Below, piece by piece: positions 8,926 through 16,594 of a stretch of DNA of 35,814 nt. Position 1 is the first letter of the stretch, and each line of letters opens with the position of its first letter. This DNA is from Rubrivivax sp. GTDB lineage: Bacteria > Pseudomonadota > Gammaproteobacteria > Burkholderiales > Burkholderiaceae_C. Under the pieces are notes generated by a model. It worked only from the letters and a program-made list of their open reading frames with translations. It did not search any database and was not told the DNA's origin. Where the stretch lies: the NCBI GenBank assembly GCA_022842825.1, contig JALHOU010000018.1, forward strand, positions 1-35,814, given 5' to 3'. Both the position numbers and the translations under genes were made by a program.

Positions 8926-9923
8926 GGTCGCGCGGCGCCTTCGACCCGTCGGTCCGCCGCCGTGACCGCCGTGCCTTCGTGGCCGGCGCGGCGGCCCTCG
9001 CCGTCTGCCTGGCGGTGCCGGCGCTGCCGCCGGTGCGTGCGGCCGAAGGCCACGAGACGGTCGACTTCGACTGGGTCGATGCCCGCCGGCAGCGTGCCGT
9101 GCCGGCGCGGCTCTACCTGCCGCGCGCCGCGGCCGCCGGCGCGCCGGTGCCACTGGTGGTGTTCTCGCACGGCATCGGCAGCACGCGCGAGCGCTACCGC
9201 TGGATCGGCCAGCACCTGGCCGCGCGTGGTTGCGCCTGCCTGCACCCGCAGCACGTGGGCAGCGACCGGCAGGTGTGGACCGGCAACCCGTTGTCGGTGG
9301 TGACGCGCCTGTGGGACGCAGCCCAGGAGGGCGAAGCCGTGGCGCGCGTGGGCGACGTGCGTTTCGCGCTGGACACGCTGCTGGCCAGTGACCTCGCCAG
9401 CCGGCTGGATGCGCAGCGCATCGTGCTGGCGGGCCACAGCTATGGCGCCAACACCGCGCTGCTGGCCGCCGGTGCCGTGGTGCAGCGCGAAGGGCGGCCG
9501 CTGGCGCTGCGGGACGAGCGTGTGCGCGCCGCCATCGTGCTGTCGGCACCGCCGTTCTATGGCGAAGGCGACCCGCGCCGCATCCTCGGCGGTGTCGGCG
9601 TGCCGAGCCTGCACGTCACTGCCACCGAGGACATCATCCGCATTCCGGGCTACTACAGCGGCGCCGAAGACCGCCTCGCCGTGTATCAGGCCATCGGCGG
9701 CCCGCGCAAGTGGCTGGCCATGTTCGAGGGCGGCTCGCACAGCATCTTCACCGACCGCTCCACTGCCGGCGGCGTGACGCTGAACCCGCAGGTGAAGGAG
9801 GCGACGCAGGCGCTCGCGCTGGCTTTTCTGCGCGCCGTGTTCGATGGCGACGAGGCGACGATCCAGGCCTGGCCACAGCGCTTCGCGCCGCTTCTTTCGC
9901 GCTTCGAAGCGGCCGCGGCGTGA
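8922..9923 (+). CDS. Exported alpha/beta hydrolase (dienelactone hydrolase/PAF-acetylhydrolase-like)
   Basis: Protein of 333 residues. The N-terminus has an arginine-rich stretch with a twin-arginine-like RRDRRAFVAG motif, a hydrophobic core and an Ala-x-Ala type cleavage region near residue 40, so it is probably exported, possibly by Tat. The alpha/beta-hydrolase fold is shown by an oxyanion-side FSHG segment (81-84), the nucleophile elbow GHSYG with Ser173, a likely acid at Asp237 and the catalytic His273 (GGSHSIF). The overall pattern resembles COG4188-type predicted dienelactone hydrolases. The start codon overlaps the stop of the RND pump (ATGA), so it belongs to that operon. Substrate and link to efflux are unknown. 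It may act on an exported ester or on a lipid, which is inference. Confidence 0.82.
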   Translation: MRSRGAFDPSVRRRDRRAFVAGAAALAVCLAVPALPPVRAAEGHETVDFDWVDARRQRAVPARLYLPRAAAAGAPVPLVVFSHGIGSTRERYRWIGQHLAARGCACLHPQHVGSDRQVWTGNPLSVVTRLWDAAQEGEAVARVGDVRFALDTLLASDLASRLDAQRIVLAGHSYGANTALLAAGAVVQREGRPLALRDERVRAAIVLSAPPFYGEGDPRRILGGVGVPSLHVTATEDIIRIPGYYSGAEDRLAVYQAIGGPRKWLAMFEGGSHSIFTDRSTAGGVTLNPQVKEATQALALAFLRAVFDGDEATIQAWPQRFAPLLSRFEAAAA

Positions 9924-9947
9924 GGCGGGCGCGCGCGGCCGCGCCGC

Positions 9948-11498
9948 TCAGCGGGGTGCGGGGTTCTTGACGACCCCGTAGCGCGCGAGTGTCCTCGCGC
10001 GCGCCTCGGCGTGCTCGACGATCGGCAGCGGGTAGTGCACGCCGAGCCTGACTCCCGCCGCTTCCAGATCGACGGGCCGCGCCAGCCACGGCGCATGGAT
10101 CAGCTTCCCCGGCAGCTGGGCCAACTGTGGCAGGTAGCGCCGGATGAAGCGGCCCTCGGCGTCGAACCTCTCGCTCTGGCTCACCGGATTGAAGATGCGG
10201 AAGTAGGGCTGCGCGTCGCAGCCGGTGCTCGCCGCCCACTGCCAGCCGCCGTTGTTGGCGGCGAGGTCGAAGTCGTTCAGGTGCAGCGCGAAATAGGCCT
10301 CGCCGCGACGCCAGTCCAGGCCCAGGTCCTTGGTCAGGAAGCTCGCCACCACCATGCGCAGGCGGTTGTGCATGTAGCCGGTGTGGTTGATCTGGTGCAT
10401 GGCGGCGTCGACCAACGGGAAGCCGGTGCGCCCTTCGCACCAGGCCGCGAAGTGGGCGTCGGCCGTCTTGCCGTGCTCCCAGCGGATGCGGTCGCATTCC
10501 GGCTTGAACGCCGCGCCGACGATGCGCGGGTGGTGGTGCAGGATCTGGTGATAGAAGTCCCGCCACACCAGCTCGGACAGCCACACCTCGGCGCCGCGCA
10601 CGCCGGCCACCATGCGCGCGTGCGCCTCGCGCGCCAGGCGGCGGATCGACACGGTGCCGAAACGCAGGTGCGTGCTGAGGTAGCTCGGCCCCTTCACGGC
10701 AGGGAAGTCGCGCGTCTCGTGGTAGCGGTCGATGCGCTCGAGGAAGTCCTCGAGCAGCTCTTCGGCGCCGGCCGGGCCGCTTGGCAGCTTGAGCTCGTGC
10801 AGGTTGGTGGGCTCGAAGCCGATGGCGGCCAGCGTGGGCACGCCCGCCGCGCCGCCGGCCTCCGGCGGCACCGGCGCCAGCGCCGCCGCGTGCCGAGCCA
10901 CGGGGAAGGGCGCCAGGTGCTCGTCCGTCAGCGTCCGCAGCCAGGCGTTCTTGTAGGGCGTGAAGACCGAGAACGGCTGGCCGCCCTGGGTGAGCACCTC
11001 GCTGCGCTCGAACACGACGTGGTCCTTGCCCAGCTGCAGCGCCACGCCCGCGTGCGCAAGGTGGCCATGCACCTGGGTGTCGCGCGCGCGCGCAGCTGGC
11101 TCGTCGTCGTGGTTGGCGTACACGGCCTGCACGTGCAGCTGCGCCGCCAGGCGCGGGATCTCCTCCACCGCCCGCCCATGGCGCACGAGGAGGCCGACAC
11201 CCTCGATGCCGTGCGAGGCCGCCAGCGCGCGCAACTCGGCATCGACGCCGACGAGGCTGTCGCGGATGAACTCGACGCGCCGGTCGGCCCGGCGCCCGGC
11301 GCCCAGCAACGGGTCGAGGATGTCGCGGTCGAAGACAAAAGCGCACCACACCCGCCGCGCCGCGCGCAGCGCGTGCGCGAGCGCCGCGTGGTCGTGCACG
11401 CGCAGGTCGCGCCGCAGCCAGACAAGGGCGCGTTCGAAGCGGGGTGATTCGGCAGGGTCCACCCCCCGGGTGCGGGCAGCGTGATCGTGCTTTTGCAT
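9948..11498 (-). CDS. phrB: Deoxyribodipyrimidine photolyase (class I CPD photolyase)
   Basis: Light-driven repair of cyclobutane pyrimidine dimers in the cytosol. The 516-residue product has the N-terminal antenna-binding Rossmann domain (starting ALVWLRRDLRVHD) and the C-terminal helical FAD-binding domain. That domain carries LSTHLRFGTVS, the MHNRLRM helix, and the FAD/DNA-lesion segment NNGGWQWAASTGCD followed by PYFRIFNP, which is diagnostic for class I photolyases rather than cryptochromes. ATG at 11498 is chosen because it is the nearest in-frame start before the conserved N-terminus and gives a short 20-residue leader. No strong ribosome-binding site is visible. The gene converges on the efflux operon and diverges from yqgE, with 45 bases between start codons. 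Confidence 0.95.
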   Translation of the reverse strand: MQKHDHAARTRGVDPAESPRFERALVWLRRDLRVHDHAALAHALRAARRVWCAFVFDRDILDPLLGAGRRADRRVEFIRDSLVGVDAELRALAASHGIEGVGLLVRHGRAVEEIPRLAAQLHVQAVYANHDDEPAARARDTQVHGHLAHAGVALQLGKDHVVFERSEVLTQGGQPFSVFTPYKNAWLRTLTDEHLAPFPVARHAAALAPVPPEAGGAAGVPTLAAIGFEPTNLHELKLPSGPAGAEELLEDFLERIDRYHETRDFPAVKGPSYLSTHLRFGTVSIRRLAREAHARMVAGVRGAEVWLSELVWRDFYHQILHHHPRIVGAAFKPECDRIRWEHGKTADAHFAAWCEGRTGFPLVDAAMHQINHTGYMHNRLRMVVASFLTKDLGLDWRRGEAYFALHLNDFDLAANNGGWQWAASTGCDAQPYFRIFNPVSQSERFDAEGRFIRRYLPQLAQLPGKLIHAPWLARPVDLEAAGVRLGVHYPLPIVEHAEARARTLARYGVVKNPAPR

Positions 11499-11531
11499 CG
11501 GACGCAAGTGTCGTTCAGTGTGGCGCAGGAA

Positions 11532-11537
11532 TAAAAT
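11532..11537 (+). promoter_or_regulatory. -10 box of yqgE, spaced for a leaderless mRNA
   Basis: TAAAAT ends six bases before the yqgE ATG at 11544, so transcription would start at or next to the start codon. An AGGA-like sequence exists but lies about 14 bases upstream, inside the promoter. No good -35 box is visible. The same geometry recurs at 16582 and 22605. Confidence 0.4.
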
Positions 11538-11543
11538 CGCCCC

Positions 11544-12128
11544 ATGGCCACCGGTTCTCGCATCGACCTGACGAACCAGTTCCTGATCGCCATGCCCGGC
11601 ATGGCCGACGACACTTTCAAGGGCACCGTCGTCTACCTCTGCGAGCACACGGAAAAGGGCGCGCTCGGGCTCGTGATCAACAAGCCCATCGACATCAAGC
11701 TCAAGAACCTGTTCGAGAAGGTCGAGCTGACCACGCCGCCGGCGCCGCTGGCCGAGCAGCCCGTGTACTTCGGCGGGCCGGTACAGACCGAACGCGGCTT
11801 CGTGCTGCACGAGCGCCAGGGCGAGGGCACGAGCCCCTACAGCTCGACGCTTGCCATCGCCGACAGCGGCCTGGAGATGACGACGAGCAAGGACGTGCTC
11901 GAGGCGATGTCCAATGGCGCCGGCCCGAAGAAGGTGCTCATCACGCTCGGCTACAGTGGCTGGGAGGCCGGCCAGCTCGAGGACGAACTCGGCCGCAACG
12001 GCTGGCTCACGGTGGATGCCGACCCGTCGGTCATCTTCGACACCCCCAACGACAAGCGCTACGACCGCGCGCTGTCGCTTCTGGGCATCGACCCGCGCAT
12101 GCTGTCGCAGGACGCGGGGCACGCGTGA
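11544..12128 (+). CDS. yqgE: YqgE/AlgH family protein (UPF0301)
   Basis: Cytosolic protein of 194 residues, the usual length. The family hallmarks are present: an N-terminal segment reading LTNQFLIAMPGM, then TVVYLCEHTEKGALGLVINKP, and a later YFGGPVQTERGFVLH motif. The biochemical role of the family is not established; it was named AlgH in Pseudomonas. Its stop codon overlaps the ruvX start (TGATG), the conserved yqgE-ruvX pairing of many Proteobacteria, suggesting co-translation. It heads the ruvX-pyrR-pyrB block. Confidence 0.93.
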   Translation: MATGSRIDLTNQFLIAMPGMADDTFKGTVVYLCEHTEKGALGLVINKPIDIKLKNLFEKVELTTPPAPLAEQPVYFGGPVQTERGFVLHERQGEGTSPYSSTLAIADSGLEMTTSKDVLEAMSNGAGPKKVLITLGYSGWEAGQLEDELGRNGWLTVDADPSVIFDTPNDKRYDRALSLLGIDPRMLSQDAGHA

Positions 12129-12583
12129 TGGCGGCGGCGCCTGTGGCCGCCCCCCGTCACCCCGCCTGTTTTCTGGCCTTGGACTTCGGCACCGGCCGCG
12201 TCGGTGTGGCCGTCGGCAACTCGCTGCTGCGCAGCGCGCAGGCACTGACCACGGTCCAGGCGCAGGGCGAAGCACGCTTCGCCGCCATCGCGCGCCTCAT
12301 CGCCGAATGGCGCCCGGACGCGCTGGTGGTCGGCGTGCCCTTCCACCCTGACGGCGCGGCACACGACAATACGCGCCGCGCGCGAGCCTTCGGCCGCCAG
12401 TTGCACGGCCGCTTCCGGCTGCCGGTGCACGAGGTGGACGAGCGTTACAGCACCACCGAGGCGCTGGCGCAGCGGGCGGCCGACGTGGACGCGGCCGCCG
12501 CTGCCATCATCCTCGACCAGTTCCTGCGTTCCCTGCCCACCGATCACCCCGACGAGGCCCGCGACGACGATGCTGCAGCTTGA
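12128..12583 (+). CDS. ruvX: Putative Holliday junction resolvase / pre-16S rRNA nuclease YqgF
   Basis: RNase H-fold nuclease of 151 residues. The family has been assigned to processing of the 5' end of 16S rRNA and earlier to Holliday junction cleavage. Visible features are the N-terminal LALDFGTGRVGVAVGN motif with the catalytic Asp, the central VVGVPFHPDG segment, and the DERYSTTEA motif with the second acidic residue. ATG at 12128 overlaps the yqgE stop and gives the normal length. The 3' end overlaps pyrR by 14 bases, so the three genes are tightly coupled. Confidence 0.93.
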   Translation: MAAAPVAAPRHPACFLALDFGTGRVGVAVGNSLLRSAQALTTVQAQGEARFAAIARLIAEWRPDALVVGVPFHPDGAAHDNTRRARAFGRQLHGRFRLPVHEVDERYSTTEALAQRAADVDAAAAAIILDQFLRSLPTDHPDEARDDDAAA

Positions 12584-13100
12584 CGCCGAGGCGCTCTATG
12601 TCGACCTGCGCGAGGGGGTGCGCCGCATCCTGCGGCCGCCGGCGGCCGGGCCGACCAGCCTGGTCGGCATCTGGTCGGGCGGCGCCTGGCTGGCCGAGCG
12701 CCTGCAGCGCGACCTCGGCCTGCCCGGTGCGGCCGGCGTCATCTCGAGCACGCTGCACCGCGACGACTTCGGCTCGCGTGGTCTGACGGGCGGGCGGGCG
12801 CGCACCGACGCGACGAGCCTGCCGTTCGATATCGACGGGCGCCACATCGTGCTCGTGGACGACGTGCTCTACACCGGCCGCACGGTGCGCGCGGTGATCA
12901 ACGAGCTCTACGACTTCGGCCGCCCGGCCAGCGTGACGCTGGCCGTGCTGGTCGACCGCGGCGGGCGCGAGCTGCCCATCGAAGCGGCCTGTGTGGCGGC
13001 GCGCCTGGTGCTGCCGGCGACGCAGAAGCTGACGCTGGCGCGCGACGAGGCGGGGCGCTTCGCGTTCGCCGTGCGCGAAGCGCGGCAGGAAGCCCGCTGA
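12570..13100 (+). CDS. pyrR: Bifunctional pyrimidine regulator / uracil phosphoribosyltransferase PyrR
   Basis: Type I phosphoribosyltransferase of 176 residues. In the family it senses UMP/PRPP, binds pyr mRNA in Gram-positive bacteria, and has variable uracil phosphoribosyltransferase activity. The PRPP-binding loop [12 protein letters not shown] is at 95-105. PyrR-type signatures are the [13 protein letters not shown] segment and a Pro/Ser-rich C-terminal domain with [12 protein letters not shown]. It starts 14 bases inside ruvX and its stop overlaps the pyrB start (TGATG). Because its 5' end lies inside ruvX, there is no room for a classical upstream attenuator, so how it regulates pyrB here is open. 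Confidence 0.93.
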   Translation: MLQLDAEALYVDLREGVRRILRPPAAGPTSLVGIWSGGAWLAERLQRDLGLPGAAGVISSTLHRDDFGSRGLTGGRARTDATSLPFDIDGRHIVLVDDVLYTGRTVRAVINELYDFGRPASVTLAVLVDRGGRELPIEAACVAARLVLPATQKLTLARDEAGRFAFAVREARQEAR

Positions 13101-14062
13101 TGCTGTCGCGCCGCAACCCCCAGCTCAACGCCCACGGCGAGCTGATCCACCTGCTGTCCATCGAGGGGCTGCCTCGTGCCGTCCTGACGCAGATCCTCGA
13201 CACCGCCGGCACCTTCCTCTCGGTCAACGAGCGCGAGGTGAAGAAGGTGCCGCTCCTGCGCGGCAAGAGCGTGTTCAACCTCTTCTTCGAGAACAGCACG
13301 CGCACGCGCACGACGTTCGAGATCGCGGCCAAACGCCTGAGTGCCGACGTCATCAACCTCGACATTGCGCGCAGCAGCACGGCCAAGGGCGAGAGCCTGC
13401 TCGACACCATCGCCAACCTCTCGGCGATGCATGCCGACATGTTCATCGTGCGCCATGCCGAGAGCGGCGCGCCGTACCTGATCGCGCAGCATGTGGCGCC
13501 ACACGTGCACGTGGTGAACGCCGGCGACGGGCGCCATGCGCATCCGACGCAGGCGCTGCTGGACATGTACACGATCCGCCACTTCAAGCGTGACTTCACG
13601 AAGCTCACGGTGGCTGTGGTGGGCGACATCGTGCACTCGCGCGTGGCGCGCTCGGACATCCACGCCCTCACGACGCTCGGCGTGCCGGAGATCCGCGCCG
13701 TCGGCCCGAAGACGCTGGTGCCGGGCGACCTGGCCGCCATGGGCGTGCGCGTGTGCCACGACATGGCCGAGGGCATCCGCGGCGCCGACGTGATCATCAT
13801 GCTGCGGCTGCAGAACGAACGCATGAGCGGCGCCATGCTGCCGAGCGCCGGCGAGTTCTTCATGACCTACGGCCTCACGCCGGAGAAGCTGGCGCTGGCC
13901 GCGCCCGAGGCCATCGTCATGCACCCGGGGCCCATCAACCGCGGCGTGGAGATCGACTCGCAGGTCGCCGACGGGCGCGCCAGCGTCATCCTGCCGCAGG
14001 TCACCTTCGGCATCGCGGTGCGCATGGCGGTGATGAGCCTCATCGCGGGGAACCAGGCGTGA
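13100..14062 (+). CDS. pyrB: Aspartate carbamoyltransferase catalytic subunit
   Basis: Carbamoyl phosphate plus aspartate to carbamoyl-aspartate, the first committed step of pyrimidine synthesis. The product has 320 residues. Carbamoyl-phosphate-binding motif [12 protein letters not shown] is at 63-74, the HPTQALLD motif is in the middle, and the C-terminal [11 protein letters not shown] motif is intact, so the enzyme should be active. It lacks the regulatory-chain PyrI partner nearby. As in Pseudomonas-type (class A) enzymes it probably assembles with the inactive dihydroorotase homologue encoded 400 bp downstream. The start codon overlaps the pyrR stop. Confidence 0.97.
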   Translation: MLSRRNPQLNAHGELIHLLSIEGLPRAVLTQILDTAGTFLSVNEREVKKVPLLRGKSVFNLFFENSTRTRTTFEIAAKRLSADVINLDIARSSTAKGESLLDTIANLSAMHADMFIVRHAESGAPYLIAQHVAPHVHVVNAGDGRHAHPTQALLDMYTIRHFKRDFTKLTVAVVGDIVHSRVARSDIHALTTLGVPEIRAVGPKTLVPGDLAAMGVRVCHDMAEGIRGADVIIMLRLQNERMSGAMLPSAGEFFMTYGLTPEKLALAAPEAIVMHPGPINRGVEIDSQVADGRASVILPQVTFGIAVRMAVMSLIAGNQA

Positions 14063-14124
14063 GGCGGTGGGGTGCTCGACGGGTGGCGGGTGGCGATGGT
14101 CCTTGTCCTCCGTGGACGTGTGCG

Positions 14125-14239
14125 CGCCGAGGACGCCGGGTGGTCGGCTACGCGAATGTCCTCTTTGGGCGGCCCAGCTTCGCTGGTCCCCCCAATGCCC
14201 CCTTGATTCCGCTGCGCCGACCACCCGGCGTCCTCGGCG
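14125..14239. repeat. Two-tier hairpin element, copy A (inverted relative to copy B)
   Basis: Outer arms 14125-14148 and 14216-14239 are a perfect 24-bp inverted repeat. The 67-bp interior (14149-14215), read on the reverse strand, aligns without gaps to the 67-bp interior of copy B at 54 of 67 positions. Nearly invariant blocks are AATCAAGGGGGCATT and AAAGAGGACATTCGCG. Between these blocks lies a second, inner stem closing on a TTCG/CGAA loop region. The outer arms of A and B have unrelated sequences, yet each pair is self-complementary. No coding content is credible; the frames crossing it are spurious. Confidence 0.8.
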
Positions 14240-14268
14240 TGATCCGGCTGCTGTCCTCCGAGCGAACA

Positions 14269-14291
14269 GGCTGTCCTTGGCGAGAACAGCC
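14269..14291. repeat. Small hairpin between the two repeat copies
   Basis: GGCTGTCC at 14269-14276 and GAACAGCC at 14284-14291 pair in seven of eight positions around a seven-base loop. It lies in the spacer between copies A and B. The function is unknown and it may be chance at this base composition. Confidence 0.3.
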
Positions 14292-14299
14292 GTCGGTCC

Positions 14300-14418
14300 A
14301 GGATCGGGACGATGGGGTGCCCTGCGCAGCGAAATCAAGGGGGCATTCGAGGGCCTCGCGAAGCCAGACCCTCGAAAGAGGACATTCGCGGAGCAGGGCA
14401 CCCCGTCGGCCCGATCCC
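14300..14418. repeat. Two-tier hairpin element, copy B
   Basis: Outer arms 14300-14325 and 14393-14418 pair over 26 bases with only a few mismatches; the inner 12 bases are perfect. The 67-bp interior is 14326-14392. Inside it an inner stem (CGAGGG with CCCTCG) flanks a GCGAAGC-containing loop. Relative to copy A, the closing pair of the inner stem has swapped from G-C to C-G, a compensatory change. The unpaired flanks GGGGGCATT and GAGGACATT are conserved and resemble each other. The rest of the 14063-14462 gap shows only the pyrC' ribosome-binding site. Confidence 0.8.
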
Positions 14419-14462
14419 GCGCCAATGTTCAATTCGGGCCCGCGACAGGAAGAGAGAGCGAA

Positions 14463-15794
14463 GTGAAGACGTTGATCCGAGGCGGACGTGTGGTCGACCC
14501 GGCGAGCGGGCGCGACGAGCTCGCCGACGTGGCCATCGCGGCCGACCGCATCGTCGCGATCTCGCCGGCGGGCGGCGCTGCGCCCGCGGGGCGCCTGCGC
14601 GACTTCGACGCCGAGCGGGTCATCGATGCCGCCGGCCTGGTCGTCATGCCCGGTCTCGTCGACCTCGCAGCGCGCCTGCGCGAGCCGGGCCACGAGCACG
14701 AGGGCATGCTCGAGAGCGAGCTGGCTGCGGCCGCCGCCGGTGGCGTGACCAGCCTCGTCTGCCCGCCCGACACCGACCCCGTGCTCGACGAGCCCGGCCT
14801 CGTCGAGATGCTGAAGTTCCGCGCGCGCAAGCTCTCGCGCTGCCGTGTCTTCCCGCTCGGGGCGCTGACGCGGCGGCTCGAGGGCGGCGTGCTCACCGAG
14901 ATGGCCGAGCTGACGGCAGCCGGCTGCGTGGGCTTCAGCCAGGCCGACGTGGCGGTGCGCGACACGCACGTGCTGATGCGCGCGCTGCAATACGCCTCCA
15001 CCTTCGGCTGCACGGTGTGGCTGCGGCCGCAGGATCCGTGGCTCGGCGGCGGCGTCGCTGCCAGCGGCGCGGTGGCCACGCGGCTGGGCCTGTCGGGCGT
15101 GCCGGTGGTGGCCGAGACGATCGCGCTGCACCAGATCATCGAGCTCGTGCGTGCCACGCGCGCCCGCGTGCATCTGGCGCGGCTGTCCAGCGCCGCCGGC
15201 GTGGCACTGGTGCGCGCCGCCAAGGCTGAAGGGCTGCCGCTCACGGCCGACGTGAGCATCAACTCACTGCACCTGACCGACCTCGACATCGGCTTCTTCA
15301 ACGCCGACATGCGCCTGACGCCGCCGCTGCGCCAGGGCGCCGACCGCGATGCGCTGCGCGCCGCGCTCGCCGACGGGACGATTGACGCGCTGGTCTCCGA
15401 CCACAACCCCGTGGCCGACGACATGAAGCACCTGCCCTTCGGTGAAGCCGAGCCGGGGGCCACCGGGCTGGAGCTGCTGCTCAGCCTGGCGCTGCGCTGG
15501 GGCCGCGACGGCGGCCTCGGACTGCCGCAGGCACTGGCCTGCGTGACGCAGGGGCCGGTGCGCGTGCTGGGCGGGGCGCTCGGCTCGCTCGCCGGCAGCG
15601 CGGGGCGGCTGGTCGAAGGCGGCGTGGCCGACCTTTGCCTCTTCGACCCCGGTGCCGAGTGGGCGGTGGCGCCCGAGCGGCTGCGCAGCCAGGGGCGCCA
15701 CACCCCGTTCTCGTTCGAGAGCTCGGGCATGGCGCTGCCCGGCCAGGTGCGTGCCACGCTGGTGGCGGGCACGTTGGCCCATGAGGCGGGCTGA
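14463..15794 (+). CDS. Dihydroorotase-like protein without metal ligands (PyrC'/PyrX)
   Basis: Amidohydrolase-fold protein of 443 residues, related to class I dihydroorotase. Active enzymes have Asp-x-His-x-His before LREPG. Here residues 67-71 are Asp-Leu-Ala-Ala-Arg, so both metal-binding histidines are missing. The later metal-site His motif reads HLAR (237-240) with Arg for His, while the DH pair of the C-terminal motif remains (Asp313 in SDHNP). It should therefore be catalytically dead, like Pseudomonas PyrC', which stabilises the PyrB complex as a structural partner. A true pyrC must lie elsewhere. Start is GTG at 14463 with a purine-rich ribosome-binding site (14447-14458). The 3' end overlaps plsC by 14 bases. 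Automatic annotation would probably call it dihydroorotase. Confidence 0.88.
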   Translation: MKTLIRGGRVVDPASGRDELADVAIAADRIVAISPAGGAAPAGRLRDFDAERVIDAAGLVVMPGLVDLAARLREPGHEHEGMLESELAAAAAGGVTSLVCPPDTDPVLDEPGLVEMLKFRARKLSRCRVFPLGALTRRLEGGVLTEMAELTAAGCVGFSQADVAVRDTHVLMRALQYASTFGCTVWLRPQDPWLGGGVAASGAVATRLGLSGVPVVAETIALHQIIELVRATRARVHLARLSSAAGVALVRAAKAEGLPLTADVSINSLHLTDLDIGFFNADMRLTPPLRQGADRDALRAALADGTIDALVSDHNPVADDMKHLPFGEAEPGATGLELLLSLALRWGRDGGLGLPQALACVTQGPVRVLGGALGSLAGSAGRLVEGGVADLCLFDPGAEWAVAPERLRSQGRHTPFSFESSGMALPGQVRATLVAGTLAHEAG

Positions 15795-16584
15795 GGCCGG
15801 CCCGGGCGCGCAGGTGCCGCTGGCTCCGACGGGCGTGGCGGCCACGCTGCGCGGCCTGTGGCGGCTGGCGCACGCCACGCTGCACGGGCTGCACGGGTTG
15901 GCCGTGGTGCTGCTGCTCTTCCCGCACCTGAGCCTGTCGGGCCGGCAGGCACGCATCCGGTGGTGGTCGGGCAAGATGATCCGCCTGCTCGGCATACGGC
16001 TCGAAGTCGAGGGCCAGTTCCGCCCCGGGGCCAAGCTGCTGGTGGCCAATCACATCTCCTGGCTCGACATCCTGGCGGTGCACGCAGCCTGCCCCGAGGC
16101 GCGCTTTGTCAGCAAGGCCGAGGTGCGCCATTGGCCGCTCGTCAACCGGCTGGTCGACTCGGCGCGCACGCTTTACCTGCAACGCGAACGCGCCCGTGAT
16201 GCGCTGCGCGTGGTGCACGCGATGGCGCAGGCGCTGAAGGACGGCGACACCGTGGCCGTCTTCCCCGAGGGCACGACGGGTGCAGGCCACGAGTTGTTGC
16301 CCTTCCACGCCAACCTGCTGCAGGCAGCCATCAGCACCGGCACGCCGGTGCAGCCCGTGGCGCTGCGCTATGCGGACGCGGACGGGACCGTGAGCACGGC
16401 GGCCGACTTCACCGGCGACATCACGCTCCGGCAGAGCCTGTGGGCGCTGGCGCGCGCGCGCGGCATGGTCGTGCGCGTGCAGGTTCTGCTGGCGCAGGGC
16501 ACACTGCACGCCGACCGCAGGGCCCTCGCCGAACGGTTGCGCCAGCTCATCGCCGAGGCGCTGCCGGCGCAGGGCGGCGTGTAG
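15781..16584 (+). CDS. plsC: 1-acylglycerol-3-phosphate O-acyltransferase family protein
   Basis: Membrane-bound lysophosphatidic acid acyltransferase of phospholipid synthesis, 267 residues. Motif I NHISWLD has the catalytic His91 and Asp96, and motif III FPEGTTG is at 161-167. An N-terminal hydrophobic stretch at about 38-51 anchors it to the inner membrane. ATG at 15781 lies 14 bases inside pyrC', so translation is probably coupled. Linkage of plsC to pyrB-pyrC' is a familiar betaproteobacterial arrangement. It could be an ornithine-lipid (OlsA-like) acyltransferase, since the sequence alone does not separate these. Confidence 0.85.
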   Translation: MRRAEAGPGAQVPLAPTGVAATLRGLWRLAHATLHGLHGLAVVLLLFPHLSLSGRQARIRWWSGKMIRLLGIRLEVEGQFRPGAKLLVANHISWLDILAVHAACPEARFVSKAEVRHWPLVNRLVDSARTLYLQRERARDALRVVHAMAQALKDGDTVAVFPEGTTGAGHELLPFHANLLQAAISTGTPVQPVALRYADADGTVSTAADFTGDITLRQSLWALARARGMVVRVQVLLAQGTLHADRRALAERLRQLIAEALPAQGGV

Positions 16585-16587
16585 AGT
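16582..16587 (+). promoter_or_regulatory. Possible -10 box for the PRPP-synthetase-like gene
   Basis: TAGAGT overlaps the plsC stop codon and ends seven bases before ATG 16595, the same short spacing seen for yqgE and the methyltransferase gene. No Shine-Dalgarno sequence and no clear -35 box are visible. Confidence 0.3.
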
Positions 16588-16594
16588 CAGGCGC

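Noticed and set aside
5641-9549. Very long open frame on the reverse strand opposite the RND pump and hydrolase
   Set aside because: It is antisense to genes with intact catalytic motifs. Its translation is a low-complexity Arg/His/Ala/Gly mix typical of high-GC shadow frames.
14125-14418. CRISPR array or insertion sequence
   Set aside because: There are only two copies, in opposite orientation, with no regular spacers and no transposase gene. The hairpin structure fits an intergenic repeat element better.
14067-14462. Open frames across the pyrB-pyrC' gap on both strands, including extension of pyrC' to an earlier start
   Set aside because: They run through the hairpin repeats and have no recognisable protein features. 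The GTG at 14463 has a ribosome-binding site and gives the family's normal N-terminus.
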